Below are positions 35,126 through 43,939 of a stretch of 64,000 bases of DNA, piece by piece. Below the pieces are notes generated by a model. It was not told the origin of the DNA, made no database searches, and was given only the letters and a program-made list of their open reading frames with translations. The DNA is from Streptomyces sp. BHT-5-2 (GTDB lineage: Bacteria > Actinomycetota > Actinomycetes > Streptomycetales > Streptomycetaceae), in the NCBI RefSeq assembly GCF_019774615.1, contig NZ_CP081497.1, positions 186,001 to 250,000 of the forward strand, in the 5' to 3' direction. How positions within the stretch are numbered: the stretch's first letter is position 1; each line of letters opens with the position of its first letter. The translations under genes and the position numbers were made by a program.

Positions 35126-35778
35126 CCGCCAACGACCCGGTGGTCACCACGGCCGGACAGCAGCGTGACCCCACGACGGCTCCTGGCGGAGCAAGTTGTC
35201 GCATACGACGGTCCTACGGCCCGTCGCACGCACTTGCCCCCGCCCAGGAGGACGGGGGAAGCCTGGCTGGTCCCCGAGCGAGGGCGCACGGGGACCAGCC
35301 GGACACCCGGCACCAGGGGGCGCCGGTCGCAGGGGGAGAAGCAGACCGCCGCGAGCAGCCGAGCCCGAGCACGCCCGCCTTCCCCGACCGCAAGCCGCGC
35401 CGCCGCAGCCGCAACCCGAGCGAGCGCACCCGCAAGACGACCACCCGCCTCTCCGACACCGAGAAAGCCGAGATCGTCGCCGCCGCCGCGCAGCGCGGCG
35501 TCACCGTCGCCCGATTCCTCGCCGCCGCCGGCCTCGCCGCCGCCCGCGGTTCCACCACCTTGCACACCAACGAACAACTCGACACCGCCATAGACGAGTT
35601 GGCGGCCCTGCGCACCGCCCTCTCCCGAATCGGGAACAACATCAATCAGATCGCCTACATCTACAACGCTGGAGGGCAGCCCCGCCCCGGCGAACTCGAC
35701 CACGCGCTCACGACCCTGACCCGCTCCCTGGCCCGCATCGACGACACGGCCGACACCCTGGTGAAGAAGCGGCTCTGA
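35122..35778 (+). CDS. MobC-like relaxosome accessory protein
   Basis: 218 residues from GTG 35122. The N-terminal half is low complexity and basic. From about residue 110 it is a ribbon-helix-helix/MobC unit: TRLSDTEKAEIVAAAAQRGV, TVARFLAAAGLAAARG, and the signature ELAALRTALSRIGNNINQIA. Known: MobC binds oriT and helps the relaxase open DNA. Its stop overlaps the relaxase ATG (TGATG). The oriT is expected close by, probably in 34.8-35.2 kb. Confidence 0.88.
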   Translation: MTANDPVVTTAGQQRDPTTAPGGASCRIRRSYGPSHALAPAQEDGGSLAGPRARAHGDQPDTRHQGAPVAGGEADRREQPSPSTPAFPDRKPRRRSRNPSERTRKTTTRLSDTEKAEIVAAAAQRGVTVARFLAAAGLAAARGSTTLHTNEQLDTAIDELAALRTALSRIGNNINQIAYIYNAGGQPRPGELDHALTTLTRSLARIDDTADTLVKKRL

Positions 35779-37550
35779 TGGTCCCCAAGATCCGACGCGG
35801 CTCACGAACCTACGGCCTTCTCGTCTACCTGTACGGCCCCGGCAAACGCGACGAACACATCGACGCGCACCTCGTCGGAAGTTGGGACGGCTTCGCCCCC
35901 GACCCCGGACGCGACACCAGCCCCGACCCCGACCCCAAGGTCACCCTTGCCCGCCTCGCCGCCGCGTTGGACCTGCGCGTCAAGCAGGCCGGCGAGGCGG
36001 CCCCGGCCCAGCACGTCTGGCACTGCTCGGTCCGCACCGACCCCGGCGACCGGATGCTGACCGATGCCGAGTGGAACACCGTCGCCCGCCGCCTGGTCCA
36101 CGCCGTCAACCTCGCCCCCGAAGACGACCCGGACGGCTGCCGCTGGATCGCCGTCCGTCATGCCGACGACCACATCCACATCCTGGCCACCATGGTCCGA
36201 GGCGACCTGCGCCGCCCCAGGATGAACTACGACTTCAAGAAGGCCCAGGCCGAATGCCGCCGCATCGAGAAGGAGTGGAACCTGCGCCGACTCAACCCGG
36301 GCGACGGCACCGGCTCCAAGACACCCACCAGCGCAGAGCGCTTCAAGGCCGAGCGCACCGGCCGCCCCGAGGCACCGCGCGACACGCTGCGCGAAGCCGT
36401 CCGCCAATCCCTCGCCGGAGCTGCCACTGAAGAGGAATTCTTCACCCGTCTGCGCGACGCTGGCCTGCGGGTGAAACTCCGGCACGCTCCGTCCGGCGAT
36501 GCCATCGGCTACAACGTCGCACTCCCCGGCGACCGCAACCGCAACCGTGAGCCGATCTGGTTCCCCGGCTCCAAACTCGCCCCCGACCTGTCTCTGCCGA
36601 AGATCCGTCTTCGTCTGGCCGACGGCACTGCCGACCAGACGACATCTTCGGCTGCCACCAGGGGCCGACCGGAATGGTCCCCGCCTGCCCGAGAACGACG
36701 CAACGCCACCGGCGTCGCCGAGCGCGCCGCCACCATGTTCGATAGGGACGACGATGAAGCCGCAGCTCAACTCGTAGGGGTCGGTGAACTCCTGGACGCG
36801 GTCGCACAGACCTCCCCGGCGGCCACCCGTGCTGAGCTGAGTGCCGCCGCCCGCGCCTTTGAGCGCGCCACCCGTAGCCACGTCCGAGCGGAGCGTGCTG
36901 ACACCCGGGCGATTCGCTCGGCGGCCCGGGGCATCATCCAGGCGGGCAGCGCCCTCGGCCGTGGCGAGGACGGCGGGACCACCGCCATGCTCGTCTCCAC
37001 CCTGGTCCTCGTCGCCCTGGCCGCCGCCCACTGGCACTCCGCCCGTGGCCATGCCCAGCAGGCCCGTGCCTCCCGACAGACCGCCGAGCACCTGCGAGCC
37101 GCCTACCGCCAGGCCGCCGCCACGCCCATGCAGGCACTGCGCGAACAAGGCCGCGCCCTGCCCGAAGCCGAACGCCGAACCCACGAGGCCACCATCCGCG
37201 CAGCCCTCACCGAAGAGGGGCTGCGAGCAAACAACTCGTCGACGAAGACCGATGCCCTGACCGCTACCCTTGCCCAGGCCGAGGAAGCAGGCCACGACCC
37301 CAAGACCCTTCTGCAGCAAGCCATCGACATGCGCGAACTCGACACCGCCGAGGACGTGAACGATGTCCTGGTCTGGCGGCTACGCCGTCTCGCCCAGCTC
37401 TCCGCTCACCCAGGTGAAGCGACCCGGCGTCCACAGGCCGGCACCGGCCAGCCCAAGTTCGCGGCCAAGCACACCAGCAACCGGACGGCACCCACGGCAG
37501 CAGCTCGACCCGCTGCCTCCGACCCGCGTCACCGCACACCGCGCCGCTGA
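35778..37550 (+). CDS. relaxase / mobilisation nuclease
   Basis: 590 residues. The N-terminal nuclease domain opens GLLVYLYGPGKRDEH. The metal-binding His cluster is in WIAVRHADDHIHILATMV (about residues 132-140), followed by KKAQAECRRIEKEWNLRRL. Two hydrophobic stretches (AMLVSTLVLVALAAAHW near residue 410) and helical coiled regions form the C-terminal half, as in actinomycete plasmid relaxases. Known role: nick oriT and lead the strand to the recipient. MobC lies directly upstream. A paralogue lacking this His cluster is at 54092. Confidence 0.88.
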   Translation: MVPKIRRGSRTYGLLVYLYGPGKRDEHIDAHLVGSWDGFAPDPGRDTSPDPDPKVTLARLAAALDLRVKQAGEAAPAQHVWHCSVRTDPGDRMLTDAEWNTVARRLVHAVNLAPEDDPDGCRWIAVRHADDHIHILATMVRGDLRRPRMNYDFKKAQAECRRIEKEWNLRRLNPGDGTGSKTPTSAERFKAERTGRPEAPRDTLREAVRQSLAGAATEEEFFTRLRDAGLRVKLRHAPSGDAIGYNVALPGDRNRNREPIWFPGSKLAPDLSLPKIRLRLADGTADQTTSSAATRGRPEWSPPARERRNATGVAERAATMFDRDDDEAAAQLVGVGELLDAVAQTSPAATRAELSAAARAFERATRSHVRAERADTRAIRSAARGIIQAGSALGRGEDGGTTAMLVSTLVLVALAAAHWHSARGHAQQARASRQTAEHLRAAYRQAAATPMQALREQGRALPEAERRTHEATIRAALTEEGLRANNSSTKTDALTATLAQAEEAGHDPKTLLQQAIDMRELDTAEDVNDVLVWRLRRLAQLSAHPGEATRRPQAGTGQPKFAAKHTSNRTAPTAAARPAASDPRHRTPRR

Positions 37551-37657
37551 CCGGCGTCCGGCAGGCCGCCCAACTGTCCCGCTGGACTCAGCCAAACCCC
37601 CTGGACACCGGCGACATCGGCTGTTACGGATGGAAACAGAAGGACCTCGACCAGGAG

Positions 37658-38059
37658 ATGACGCTCGTGCTCAGAACCACCGACTGCCCCGCAGAGCCGA
37701 CCGTGCTGCCCGCCCTCCCCACCGGTACCGATTCGCTTCTGCAACTCGAATCCGAGACGCAGCGGCCCAGTGGCCCTGGCGCGACGCGCTGCCTCAACCA
37801 CCCGCGCGAGCTGGCCCTCCGCGGGATACCGGTGATGTGCACGGCCTGCCGTGCACGGCGCGACTGGCTGCTCATCAACCACGGCCGCAACGTCTGGATC
37901 GTCTGCCGTTGCAGCAACCAGTGGCTCGAACCCGAAATCAGTCGGGCCGACTTCGATGCCCTGATCGCCATCCCGGACGGGACGACGTACCCCAGCGTCG
38001 AGCAGGGACTCACCGCGCTCGGCTTCGATGGGGCCTTCGCCGGCACCTACCTGGACTAA
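37658..38059 (+). CDS. 133-residue protein with Cys/His motifs
   Basis: ATG 37658, 107 nt after the relaxase. It carries CLNHPRELALRGIPVMCTAC followed by RARRDWLLI and WIVCRCSNQWLEPEI, with Cys pairs suggestive of zinc binding. The end reads FDALIAIPDGTTYPSVEQGL. No family recognised. Probably a plasmid accessory protein. The start is uncertain. Confidence 0.6.
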   Translation: MTLVLRTTDCPAEPTVLPALPTGTDSLLQLESETQRPSGPGATRCLNHPRELALRGIPVMCTACRARRDWLLINHGRNVWIVCRCSNQWLEPEISRADFDALIAIPDGTTYPSVEQGLTALGFDGAFAGTYLD

Positions 38060-38333
38060 CGGGTCGAATTCCGGCAGTTGCGGCCCCTCCGCCTCAAAGT
38101 GGCAGCGTTACTCCAGCATCACGCACTGCCCCCCGGCGAGCGTGCCCGGCTGAAGGAGCCCAACCCACGCGTACGCACCGGCTGAGCGCACTGATGATCC
38201 AGCCGGACCGAACGCTGTGATCTCCGCGAGATGGCCGTCACGCCAAGGACCTTTGCAGTACTGACCCCCAGGACGCGCCGCCTCAGGAAAGAGAGTTGCA
38301 ACGGGGACGACCCCGGCGAAGGCAACGGATTAG

Positions 38334-38608
38334 GTGAGCTCTGATCCCGTCATGGCGCCGGCGCAGCCCGTACCCAGCCCGACGGGACGGCTGGCGCCAG
38401 GAGCACTCCGCTGGATGGTTATCGATCACCTTCAGGTACACGTCAGCGAGGCATTCACGGCTACCCGGATCAGCCGCGTCATCGAGAGGTCATCGGGCGC
38501 CATCGCTACGCGCTCAACAAGCTGGCCAGTCAGGGCATCGCCAAGCAGGTCAGTGCCCGACCGCGTACATTCCAGCTCGCCGACTCCGCTGTGATCAACG
38601 CCAAGTAG
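38334..38608 (+). pseudogene. winged-helix DNA-binding fragment, frameshifted
   Basis: From GTG 38334: LAPGALRWMVIDHLQVHVSE, then TRISRVIERSSGAIA. Here the frame shifts (38500-38512) and continues ALNKLASQGIAKQVSARPRT with FQLADSAVINAK and a stop at 38606-38608. Joined, it resembles the C-terminal winged-helix module of plasmid-borne regulators. One base restores it. Confidence 0.55.
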
Positions 38609-39091
38609 CAGATCGGCACTGGGTCGAATGTGCCCCGCGCACCATACGGGCACACACGGTTCTATGTCTCCCGCGCCGTAGGCCAGATACCTGCACTGCG
38701 CAGCAACAAGCAGGCGCATCCGTTCCCATGGCACGCGCACAACTTCACCGATGCCAGGACTGTCCGCGTCCGCACCGGCTGCTGAAGTCGACGCCATTAC
38801 CGATCGACGCGTACGTCGCCACAAAGCATCAGCCTCAGAAGTGGAAGTGGCCTCACCGATGGCTATGTCTGGAGTTATCGGTCGGTTTGCCCATCTTGGT
38901 CACCACAGGACGCAAGGCCACACAAGAGACTTGGCTTAAATCGGGCTAAGGTACACAATCTCTCCCAGCTTGATCAACTTCTAAATGTTGATCTAGCGTT
39001 TACGTCGCATGTCGCCAGACATGTACATACAGACTCCTATTCGTCTGTATGTCCAGATGTGCCGCCGATTGGCGGCAAGGAGGGGATTGAT
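38609..39091. other. non-coding region with stacked inverted repeats
   Basis: No gene supported. The right part, from 38972 to 39076, has four successive inverted repeats ahead of the exported-protein gene (38972-38993, 39008-39023, 39025-39052, 39061-39076). Confidence 0.7.
39025..39052. promoter_or_regulatory. 10-bp-arm inverted repeat upstream of exported protein gene
   Basis: ACATACAGAC (39025-39034) and GTCTGTATGT (39043-39052) are perfect arms around an 8-nt spacer, 40 nt before the GTG. The size and symmetry fit a TetR/PadR-type operator. It is flanked by CATGTC-GCCA-GACATG (39008-39023) and a GCCGCC-GATT-GGCGGC hairpin directly before the ribosome site. Confidence 0.65.
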
Positions 39092-39442
39092 GTGGGGAAG
39101 CGAATAGCCCTCAAGGCTGCAGGTCTTACTCTCGGAACCATGGCGCTGATCGGCTCCGCGCCGGCGTTCGCGTTCACTGCGACGACTGCCGGGTCGAAGC
39201 TCACGACCCAGAGCAATGAGTCGCACCGTTACGCCCGCGTGTACGACACGTCGGCTGACAGCCGTTCCGCCAAGGGTGAGTACAACCGTCAGGCCAGCCC
39301 TGGCGAGACCCGCAACCTGTGGAACAGCAGCGGCAGCGGCACGGTCGTCAAGAGCGGCGACGGCAGCAAGATCATTCGCGGGCGTGCCTGCCGTCAGGAG
39401 CAGTGGTCTCCCGACAGCTGCGGCGCCTGGAAGGCGAACTAA
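39092..39442 (+). CDS. small exported protein
   Basis: 116 residues from GTG 39092 with AAGGAGGGG 7 nt upstream. The signal peptide (KRIALKAAGLTLGTMALIGS, cleavage near APAFA) leaves a polar mature part of about 85 residues, rich in Ser/Arg/Asn. It has two Cys near the end (GRACRQEQWSPDSCGAWKAN), which could form one disulfide. Function unknown. It is followed by a hairpin terminator and then by an ABC exporter-type operon, which may serve or sense it. Confidence 0.75.
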   Translation: MGKRIALKAAGLTLGTMALIGSAPAFAFTATTAGSKLTTQSNESHRYARVYDTSADSRSAKGEYNRQASPGETRNLWNSSGSGTVVKSGDGSKIIRGRACRQEQWSPDSCGAWKAN

Positions 39443-39502
39443 GTCTGTCCGCCAGGCGCGCCTTTGTCCGCATGGGATGCGCCGGGCAGAATCTGACGAA
39501 CT

Positions 39503-39535
39503 ATGGCGGGTCGGTGGTTACCACCGACCCGCCAT
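39503..39535 (+). terminator. hairpin terminator after the exported protein
   Basis: ATGGCGGGTCGGTGG (39503-39517) and its exact complement (39521-39535) form a 15-bp stem with a 3-nt loop, 60 nt after the stop. Confidence 0.88.
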
Positions 39536-39609
39536 CGCCGTATGGAAACTTCCGGGGGAAACCTGGGGCTGACACGGCGGATGCCAGTGAATTGCGAGAG
39601 TTGAAGGAC

Positions 39610-40314
39610 GTGTCCGTGGGAGCAGACGGAGCGGTGCTTGCCGCCGAGGGCGTGCACTACAGCGTCGCGGGACGCACCCTGTTGGATGGACTTGACCTGT
39701 CCCTGGGGGCAGGTGAGTCGGTGGCGGTGACCGGGCCGAGTGGCAGCGGCAAGAGCACTCTGCTGATGTGCTTGTTGGGCTTGGTCGCACCTCAGCGGGG
39801 TGCGATACGCATCGCGGGGACCGACATCACGAGGTTGCGGGAGCGTGGGCTCGCCCGCCACCGCCGCAACCATGTCGGCATGGTGTTCCAGTTCGGTGAA
39901 CTCCTACCGGAGCTCACCCCGTTGGAGAACACCGCGATGGCAGCCCTGCTGTCAGGCGTGGCGCAGAAGGAGGCGTATGCCCGGGCTGAGGAGCTGCTGA
40001 CCGAGCTCAAGGTGCCCTACGAGAAGACGCCCACAGGCGAGTTGTCCGGAGGTGAACGGCAGCGCACGGCCGTGGCTCGGGCGCTGATCAATCAGCCGGC
40101 CCTTGTGCTCGCCGACGAACCCACCGGCGCGCTGGACAGCGAGACCCGTGACGAGGTCGCCCGCATGCTCTTCTCCGTTCCGCAACGCTGGGGTTGCGGT
40201 CTCCTCGTTGTCACGCATGACGGAACCATTGCCAACCGTGCGGACCGCCATGTTGGTCTCAAAGCAGGAAAGTTGAGCGAGAACCACGACAAGGGAACAG
40301 GGGACGGCCAGTGA
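39610..40314 (+). CDS. ABC transporter ATP-binding subunit (MacB/LolD type)
   Basis: 234 residues from GTG 39610 with GAAGGA upstream. Walker A is VTGPSGSGKSTLLMCLLGL. The Q-loop is GMVFQFGELLPELTPLENTA, the signature LSGGERQRTAVARALINQP, Walker B LVLADEPTGALDSET, and the H-loop VVTHDGT. The PELTPLENTAMAALL pattern marks the MacB/FtsE-like class that drives lipid, peptide or lipoprotein movement rather than uptake. GTGA overlap with the permease. Confidence 0.93.
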   Translation: MSVGADGAVLAAEGVHYSVAGRTLLDGLDLSLGAGESVAVTGPSGSGKSTLLMCLLGLVAPQRGAIRIAGTDITRLRERGLARHRRNHVGMVFQFGELLPELTPLENTAMAALLSGVAQKEAYARAEELLTELKVPYEKTPTGELSGGERQRTAVARALINQPALVLADEPTGALDSETRDEVARMLFSVPQRWGCGLLVVTHDGTIANRADRHVGLKAGKLSENHDKGTGDGQ

Positions 40315-42500
40315 GGACCTCACCCCTGTGGAGGCAGATGCTGGCCGTCGGGCGGGCGGCAGCCGTCAGGTCGGAGGGAAGCCGTCTTCGGTTCGTGGCT
40401 CTGCTGTGCGCTACGGCCGCGCTGGCGTTGGGCGCCGTATCGCTCGTCGCGGGCCTGGCCACCTATGACGGACGTGACGAACGCGGCGCCGCCCGTGCGC
40501 CACGCTTCGTAGGAGAGAGCGCAAAAGCGGGTAAGGAGGCAACCGCGCAGTGGCGAGAGTCCTTCGACACCGCCGGCGGCCTTCAACACGACGTCATCCT
40601 CATCGAGCCCCTCGTCGACGGCGCCCCGCTCCCGCCGGGAGTCAAAGCGTGGCCGTCGCCCGGTGAGGCGGTGCTCTCTCCCGCACTGCGAACGGCGCTC
40701 GCCGGCGAGGGGGCGTTGGACCGGTACGGGCGGGTGGCCGGTGAAGTGGCGGAATCGGGCCTGGAGGTCCCGGGCGAACGTCTGGCATACGTAAGGCCCG
40801 CACCAGGCACGTCGAATCCGGAGAGCATGCTGAAGATTGCCGGGTACGGCACGGACACCCGTGCGTCCATGGGCGATCAGGTCCGCGTCCAGACACTGTC
40901 CGCGTACACCCCCACGGTCGTGGGGCTGCTGATGCTGCCGGCCGCCGCGCTCACGGTCATCGCGGCACGCTCGGGGGCAGCTGGACGGGACCGCCGCACC
41001 GCACTTCTGCGCGCGCTCGGTGCAGGGACAAGGGCGCGGGCGCTGGTCAACGTAGGAGAAGCGATCGTCCCGGTGACGATCGGGGCGGCGGCGGTCGCGG
41101 CGCTGACCGGATGGGCCATGACCACCAACCTTCAGGTTCCCTTCGTCGAGTTCACCGTCTCCGCAGCGGATGTACGACGATGGGCTCCCGCGCTTTTCGG
41201 AGCGATTCTCGCCGCGGCAGTGGTCGTGATCTGTACCGTGACGGCCTTGCACCGAGTGAACAAGGCCAGCAACTCCACTCGGCCGAAGGGTGGCGCGCGC
41301 AACAGTGCACGCTGGGCTCTCTGGCTCTGCCCCGTCCTCCTGCTCGTGGCGGTTCGCGGATCGGAACTCGTCGGCGGTGTGGAATCGAACCCCACGATTT
41401 TCCTCGCCGTCTACACCCTCGGCGTCATCGGCACCCTGGCGACACTGCCTGCCGTGATCGCCGCGGCGGTCGCGGGGGTCGGGCGGCTGCTCGTGCGCTA
41501 CGGCAACCGGCGCGGCAGTCCCAGCGCCGTCATCGCCGGGCGATGGAACACCTCCCACCCCGGCGTCACGACCCGGATGGTCGCCAGCATCGTCATCGCG
41601 ATCGGACTGGTCACCCAGGTCCAGCTCTGGTCGAGCCGCCTGACCGGACCCATGATGGAGGCCCGCACCACGTTCACACGGGTCGGTGAGAGCGCTCTGA
41701 CCGTGTCGTCCCTGTCCCGAACGGCCCAGGCGCCGGTGGACGCCTTCCTGCGAAGCCTCCCCAGCGGTGTGCACGCACTGGGCACGTACACCGATGCGGA
41801 CGGCAACGTCGCTCTGCAAGGCGACTGTTCAGCACTGAAGGCCCTCAACACCCCATGTCTTACGACATCGGAACGCCCGACCGAGCCCCGGCTCCAGGAA
41901 TTCGCCGCCTGGAACGGCACCGGAGACGGCAAGGTCACGCTGCGCCCAGGCCCCGTCGCGACGGATAGACAGGCCCCGGAGAACATCGTCCTGGTCAGCG
42001 ACCGGCCCGGCGACCTTCCCGTATCCGCCGTCAAGAAAGCCGCCTTCCAGCACTTCCTCGGCCCCCAGGTCGACTCGCTGGGCAGCTCCTGGCTGGTCGG
42101 TGCCCGCCAACTGGAAAAAACCTCACTGTGGGTGCTGCTCCTGGGACTGGCCGGCGTTGTCCTGCTCGCACTGGCCGCCGCGCTCAACAACCTCGGCGAC
42201 TTCCTGCGATTCAGCCGGACACTGGCACCCTTGAGCGTGCTGACCAGCCGCCGGACTGTCTTCTTCGGCACCGCGCTGTGGTCGGTTCTGCTGCCTATGG
42301 CAACGGCCGGCCTGGTCGGCACGGCCGCCGCGGTCTGGTTGGGAACGCCGATGACGCGCCCCGGCGGCGGCGCAACGCTCTCCTGGCCCGTACTCACGGC
42401 CACCCTGGCGATGGTCGAGGCCATGGCGCTCACCTGCTGGTGGTGGGGAGCCTCGACCGCCAGCAGCGGGGCCGCACGCTGGCGCCCCAAAGCGGACTGA
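40311..42500 (+). CDS. FtsX-like ABC permease
   Basis: 729 residues, GTG overlapping the ATPase stop. An N-terminal membrane segment (FVALLCATAALALGAVSLVA) precedes an extracytoplasmic domain. Three or four segments then form an FtsX core (VGLLMLPAAALTVIAARSGA followed by RRTALLRALGAGTRARALVN, the conserved cytoplasmic coupling region). Near the end are further segments (VLLLGLAGVVLLALAAALNN). This is the actinobacterial large permease that works with a single ATPase. The exported protein upstream is a candidate substrate or signal, by proximity only. Confidence 0.88.
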   Translation: MRTSPLWRQMLAVGRAAAVRSEGSRLRFVALLCATAALALGAVSLVAGLATYDGRDERGAARAPRFVGESAKAGKEATAQWRESFDTAGGLQHDVILIEPLVDGAPLPPGVKAWPSPGEAVLSPALRTALAGEGALDRYGRVAGEVAESGLEVPGERLAYVRPAPGTSNPESMLKIAGYGTDTRASMGDQVRVQTLSAYTPTVVGLLMLPAAALTVIAARSGAAGRDRRTALLRALGAGTRARALVNVGEAIVPVTIGAAAVAALTGWAMTTNLQVPFVEFTVSAADVRRWAPALFGAILAAAVVVICTVTALHRVNKASNSTRPKGGARNSARWALWLCPVLLLVAVRGSELVGGVESNPTIFLAVYTLGVIGTLATLPAVIAAAVAGVGRLLVRYGNRRGSPSAVIAGRWNTSHPGVTTRMVASIVIAIGLVTQVQLWSSRLTGPMMEARTTFTRVGESALTVSSLSRTAQAPVDAFLRSLPSGVHALGTYTDADGNVALQGDCSALKALNTPCLTTSERPTEPRLQEFAAWNGTGDGKVTLRPGPVATDRQAPENIVLVSDRPGDLPVSAVKKAAFQHFLGPQVDSLGSSWLVGARQLEKTSLWVLLLGLAGVVLLALAAALNNLGDFLRFSRTLAPLSVLTSRRTVFFGTALWSVLLPMATAGLVGTAAAVWLGTPMTRPGGGATLSWPVLTATLAMVEAMALTCWWWGASTASSGAARWRPKAD

Positions 42501-42639
42501 CAAGCGCGCCTCCACGGTTCTGAAGACCGGAGCCGCCGCTGCGGCTTCCGGGACCGCGAGGGCGCCTTTATGTGCGCATCGAATGTTCGCGGACACTCCC
42601 TGATGAGGGTACGCAACGCGGGGGTTTGGGGCGTAAAGC

Positions 42640-42675
42640 AAGGCCGCCCCCGCCTGATCGGCGTGGGGCGGCCTT
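42640..42675. terminator. hairpin between convergent units
   Basis: AAGGCCGCCCC (42640-42650) and GGGGCGGCCTT (42665-42675) form an 11-bp stem whose loop folds again (CGCC/GGCG). It separates the rightward ABC operon from the leftward plasmid genes and probably works both ways. Confidence 0.82.
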
Positions 42676-42686
42676 CTGCGGTTCGG

Positions 42687-43016
42687 TCAGACCTGGATGA
42701 GGCGATTCGAGAGGTCGAGGGCGGCGGTTGCGACCGCGAGAGCGGCACAGAGGCCCAGTACCTCGTGGACGGTCGGGCGGACCAGAATTGGCCAGTCGTC
42801 CGGGGCGGCAGGCCAGGAGGCGAGGTGTACCTCGGTGGTGGCCAGGCCCAGGTGAGCGGTGACGTTCCAGCCTGCGAGGGAGGCGGGCCCCCAGTGAAGG
42901 CGAACGCGGCCAAGGGGGAGTCTCGGGGTTTCGGCGGCGAGCCAGGTGACATCGAGCGGTCCGTCGGGCAGGGCAGAGACGCGCTCAACCAGTACACCGC
43001 GCACGTTGCTCGGCAT
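42687..43016 (-). CDS. 109-residue plasmid-type protein, function unknown
   Basis: From ATG 43016: VRGVLVERVSALPDGPLDVT, then PRLPLGRVRLHWG and an Ala/Leu-rich tail (VHEVLGLCAALAVATAALDL). The last gene of the leftward plasmid block. Beta-rich N-terminal half, helical end, no family recognised. Confidence 0.55.
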   Translation of the reverse strand: MPSNVRGVLVERVSALPDGPLDVTWLAAETPRLPLGRVRLHWGPASLAGWNVTAHLGLATTEVHLASWPAAPDDWPILVRPTVHEVLGLCAALAVATAALDLSNRLIQV

Positions 43017-43107
43017 AGGGCGTGCGGCGAGGCTGTGCAGTGGAAGGACGTGTGAAGGGTGGGCTGGCGACGAGATAGGGGCCTCCGGGGTGTATCGGTG
43101 GGACGGG

Positions 43108-43320
43108 TCAGGTCCAGGCGAGGGCGTTGCTGACCGCCACCGGGAGGTAGTCCTCTTGGCCGTCGTCGGCGATGAACGCCTTGCCGTCCCGGACGACAAC
43201 CTCGGCCCCCAAGTAGTGGGTGAAGGGGAAGTCGGGGTTGATAGCGAGGCGGATCGGCAGGTTGGGCTCAAGGGCCTGTAGCTGGCGGAGCAGGTGGCCG
43301 ACGGTCAGGTTGCGGGGCAC
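43108..43320 (-). CDS. 70-residue plasmid-type protein, function unknown
   Basis: MPRNLTVGHLLRQLQALEPN followed by LPIRLAINPDFPFTH and GAEVVVRDGKAFIADDG: short, soluble, consistent coding pattern. GGAGGTTCC lies upstream of its start. No family recognised. Similar small proteins with a TVGHLLxxLxxLxPN-like opening occur near plasmid genes, from memory. Confidence 0.6.
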   Translation of the reverse strand: MPRNLTVGHLLRQLQALEPNLPIRLAINPDFPFTHYLGAEVVVRDGKAFIADDGQEDYLPVAVSNALAWT

Positions 43321-43373
43321 AGGAACCTCCGGGGAGCAGGACGGTGTGGGAAGGGCGGCAGAACGTCAACACG

Positions 43374-43646
43374 TCAGCGCATGTTGGAAGGGGGTACGTT
43401 GCAAAGCAAGGGCGAGGCGGAGGCGCTGGCGGGCTGGTGCTGGGCGAGGTGCCGCTTGCGGCTCTCGTTGACGTAGCCCTTGCCGGAATGCTTCATCTCC
43501 CAGTTGCCGCATGAGCAGATGGCCTGTGTGTATGCGCGACCGGGGCAGTCCGGATGGAGCGGCTTACCAGAGCTGGTGTGCTTGTGGTCCACTGGGCAGT
43601 CGGTGTGGTCGGCGTGGTGGTTGGTGAGCGGAGCGCGGAACGACAT
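43374..43646 (-). CDS. 90-residue Cys/His-rich protein
   Basis: HADHTDCPVDHKHTSSGK, then HPDCPGRAYTQAICSCGNWE and HLAQHQPA: several Cys/His pairs suggest a zinc-binding fold. AAGGAATC lies upstream of the ATG. Function unknown. Plasmid accessory gene. Confidence 0.6.
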   Translation of the reverse strand: MSFRAPLTNHHADHTDCPVDHKHTSSGKPLHPDCPGRAYTQAICSCGNWEMKHSGKGYVNESRKRHLAQHQPASASASPLLCNVPPSNMR

Positions 43647-43712
43647 GGTGGATTCCTTGTAGATGGGGGCGGTAGCCGTTTGGGAGGGGCGGCGGGCCTC
43701 GGGTGTGCGCGG

Positions 43713-43877
43713 TCATTCGGCGAAGTCGCGCTGCCACCGGTGTTGTTCGGCAGGGCGGGCGGCTCGGCGGCGGAGGGTCTTGGCGCGATCGCCGTACTGA
43801 CCGGGTAGGTAGAAGCAGGTGCAGCGTCGGGCGTACGCGCACTTACGGCGGTAGCCGGGTCGAGTGGCCAAGAGCAT
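43713..43877 (-). CDS. 54-residue basic protein
   Basis: From ATG 43877: RPGYRRKCAYARRCTCFYLP then GQYGDRAKTLRRRAARPAEQ. Very basic, four Cys. The frame is open further upstream but the composition changes there. Function unknown. Confidence 0.4.
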   Translation of the reverse strand: MLLATRPGYRRKCAYARRCTCFYLPGQYGDRAKTLRRRAARPAEQHRWQRDFAE

Positions 43878-43939
43878 GCGCGCGGTCGGAAACTCCCGCT
43901 TGGCTGGTGCCGTTCGGAACAGGCGGTGTGGAGGTGCGG

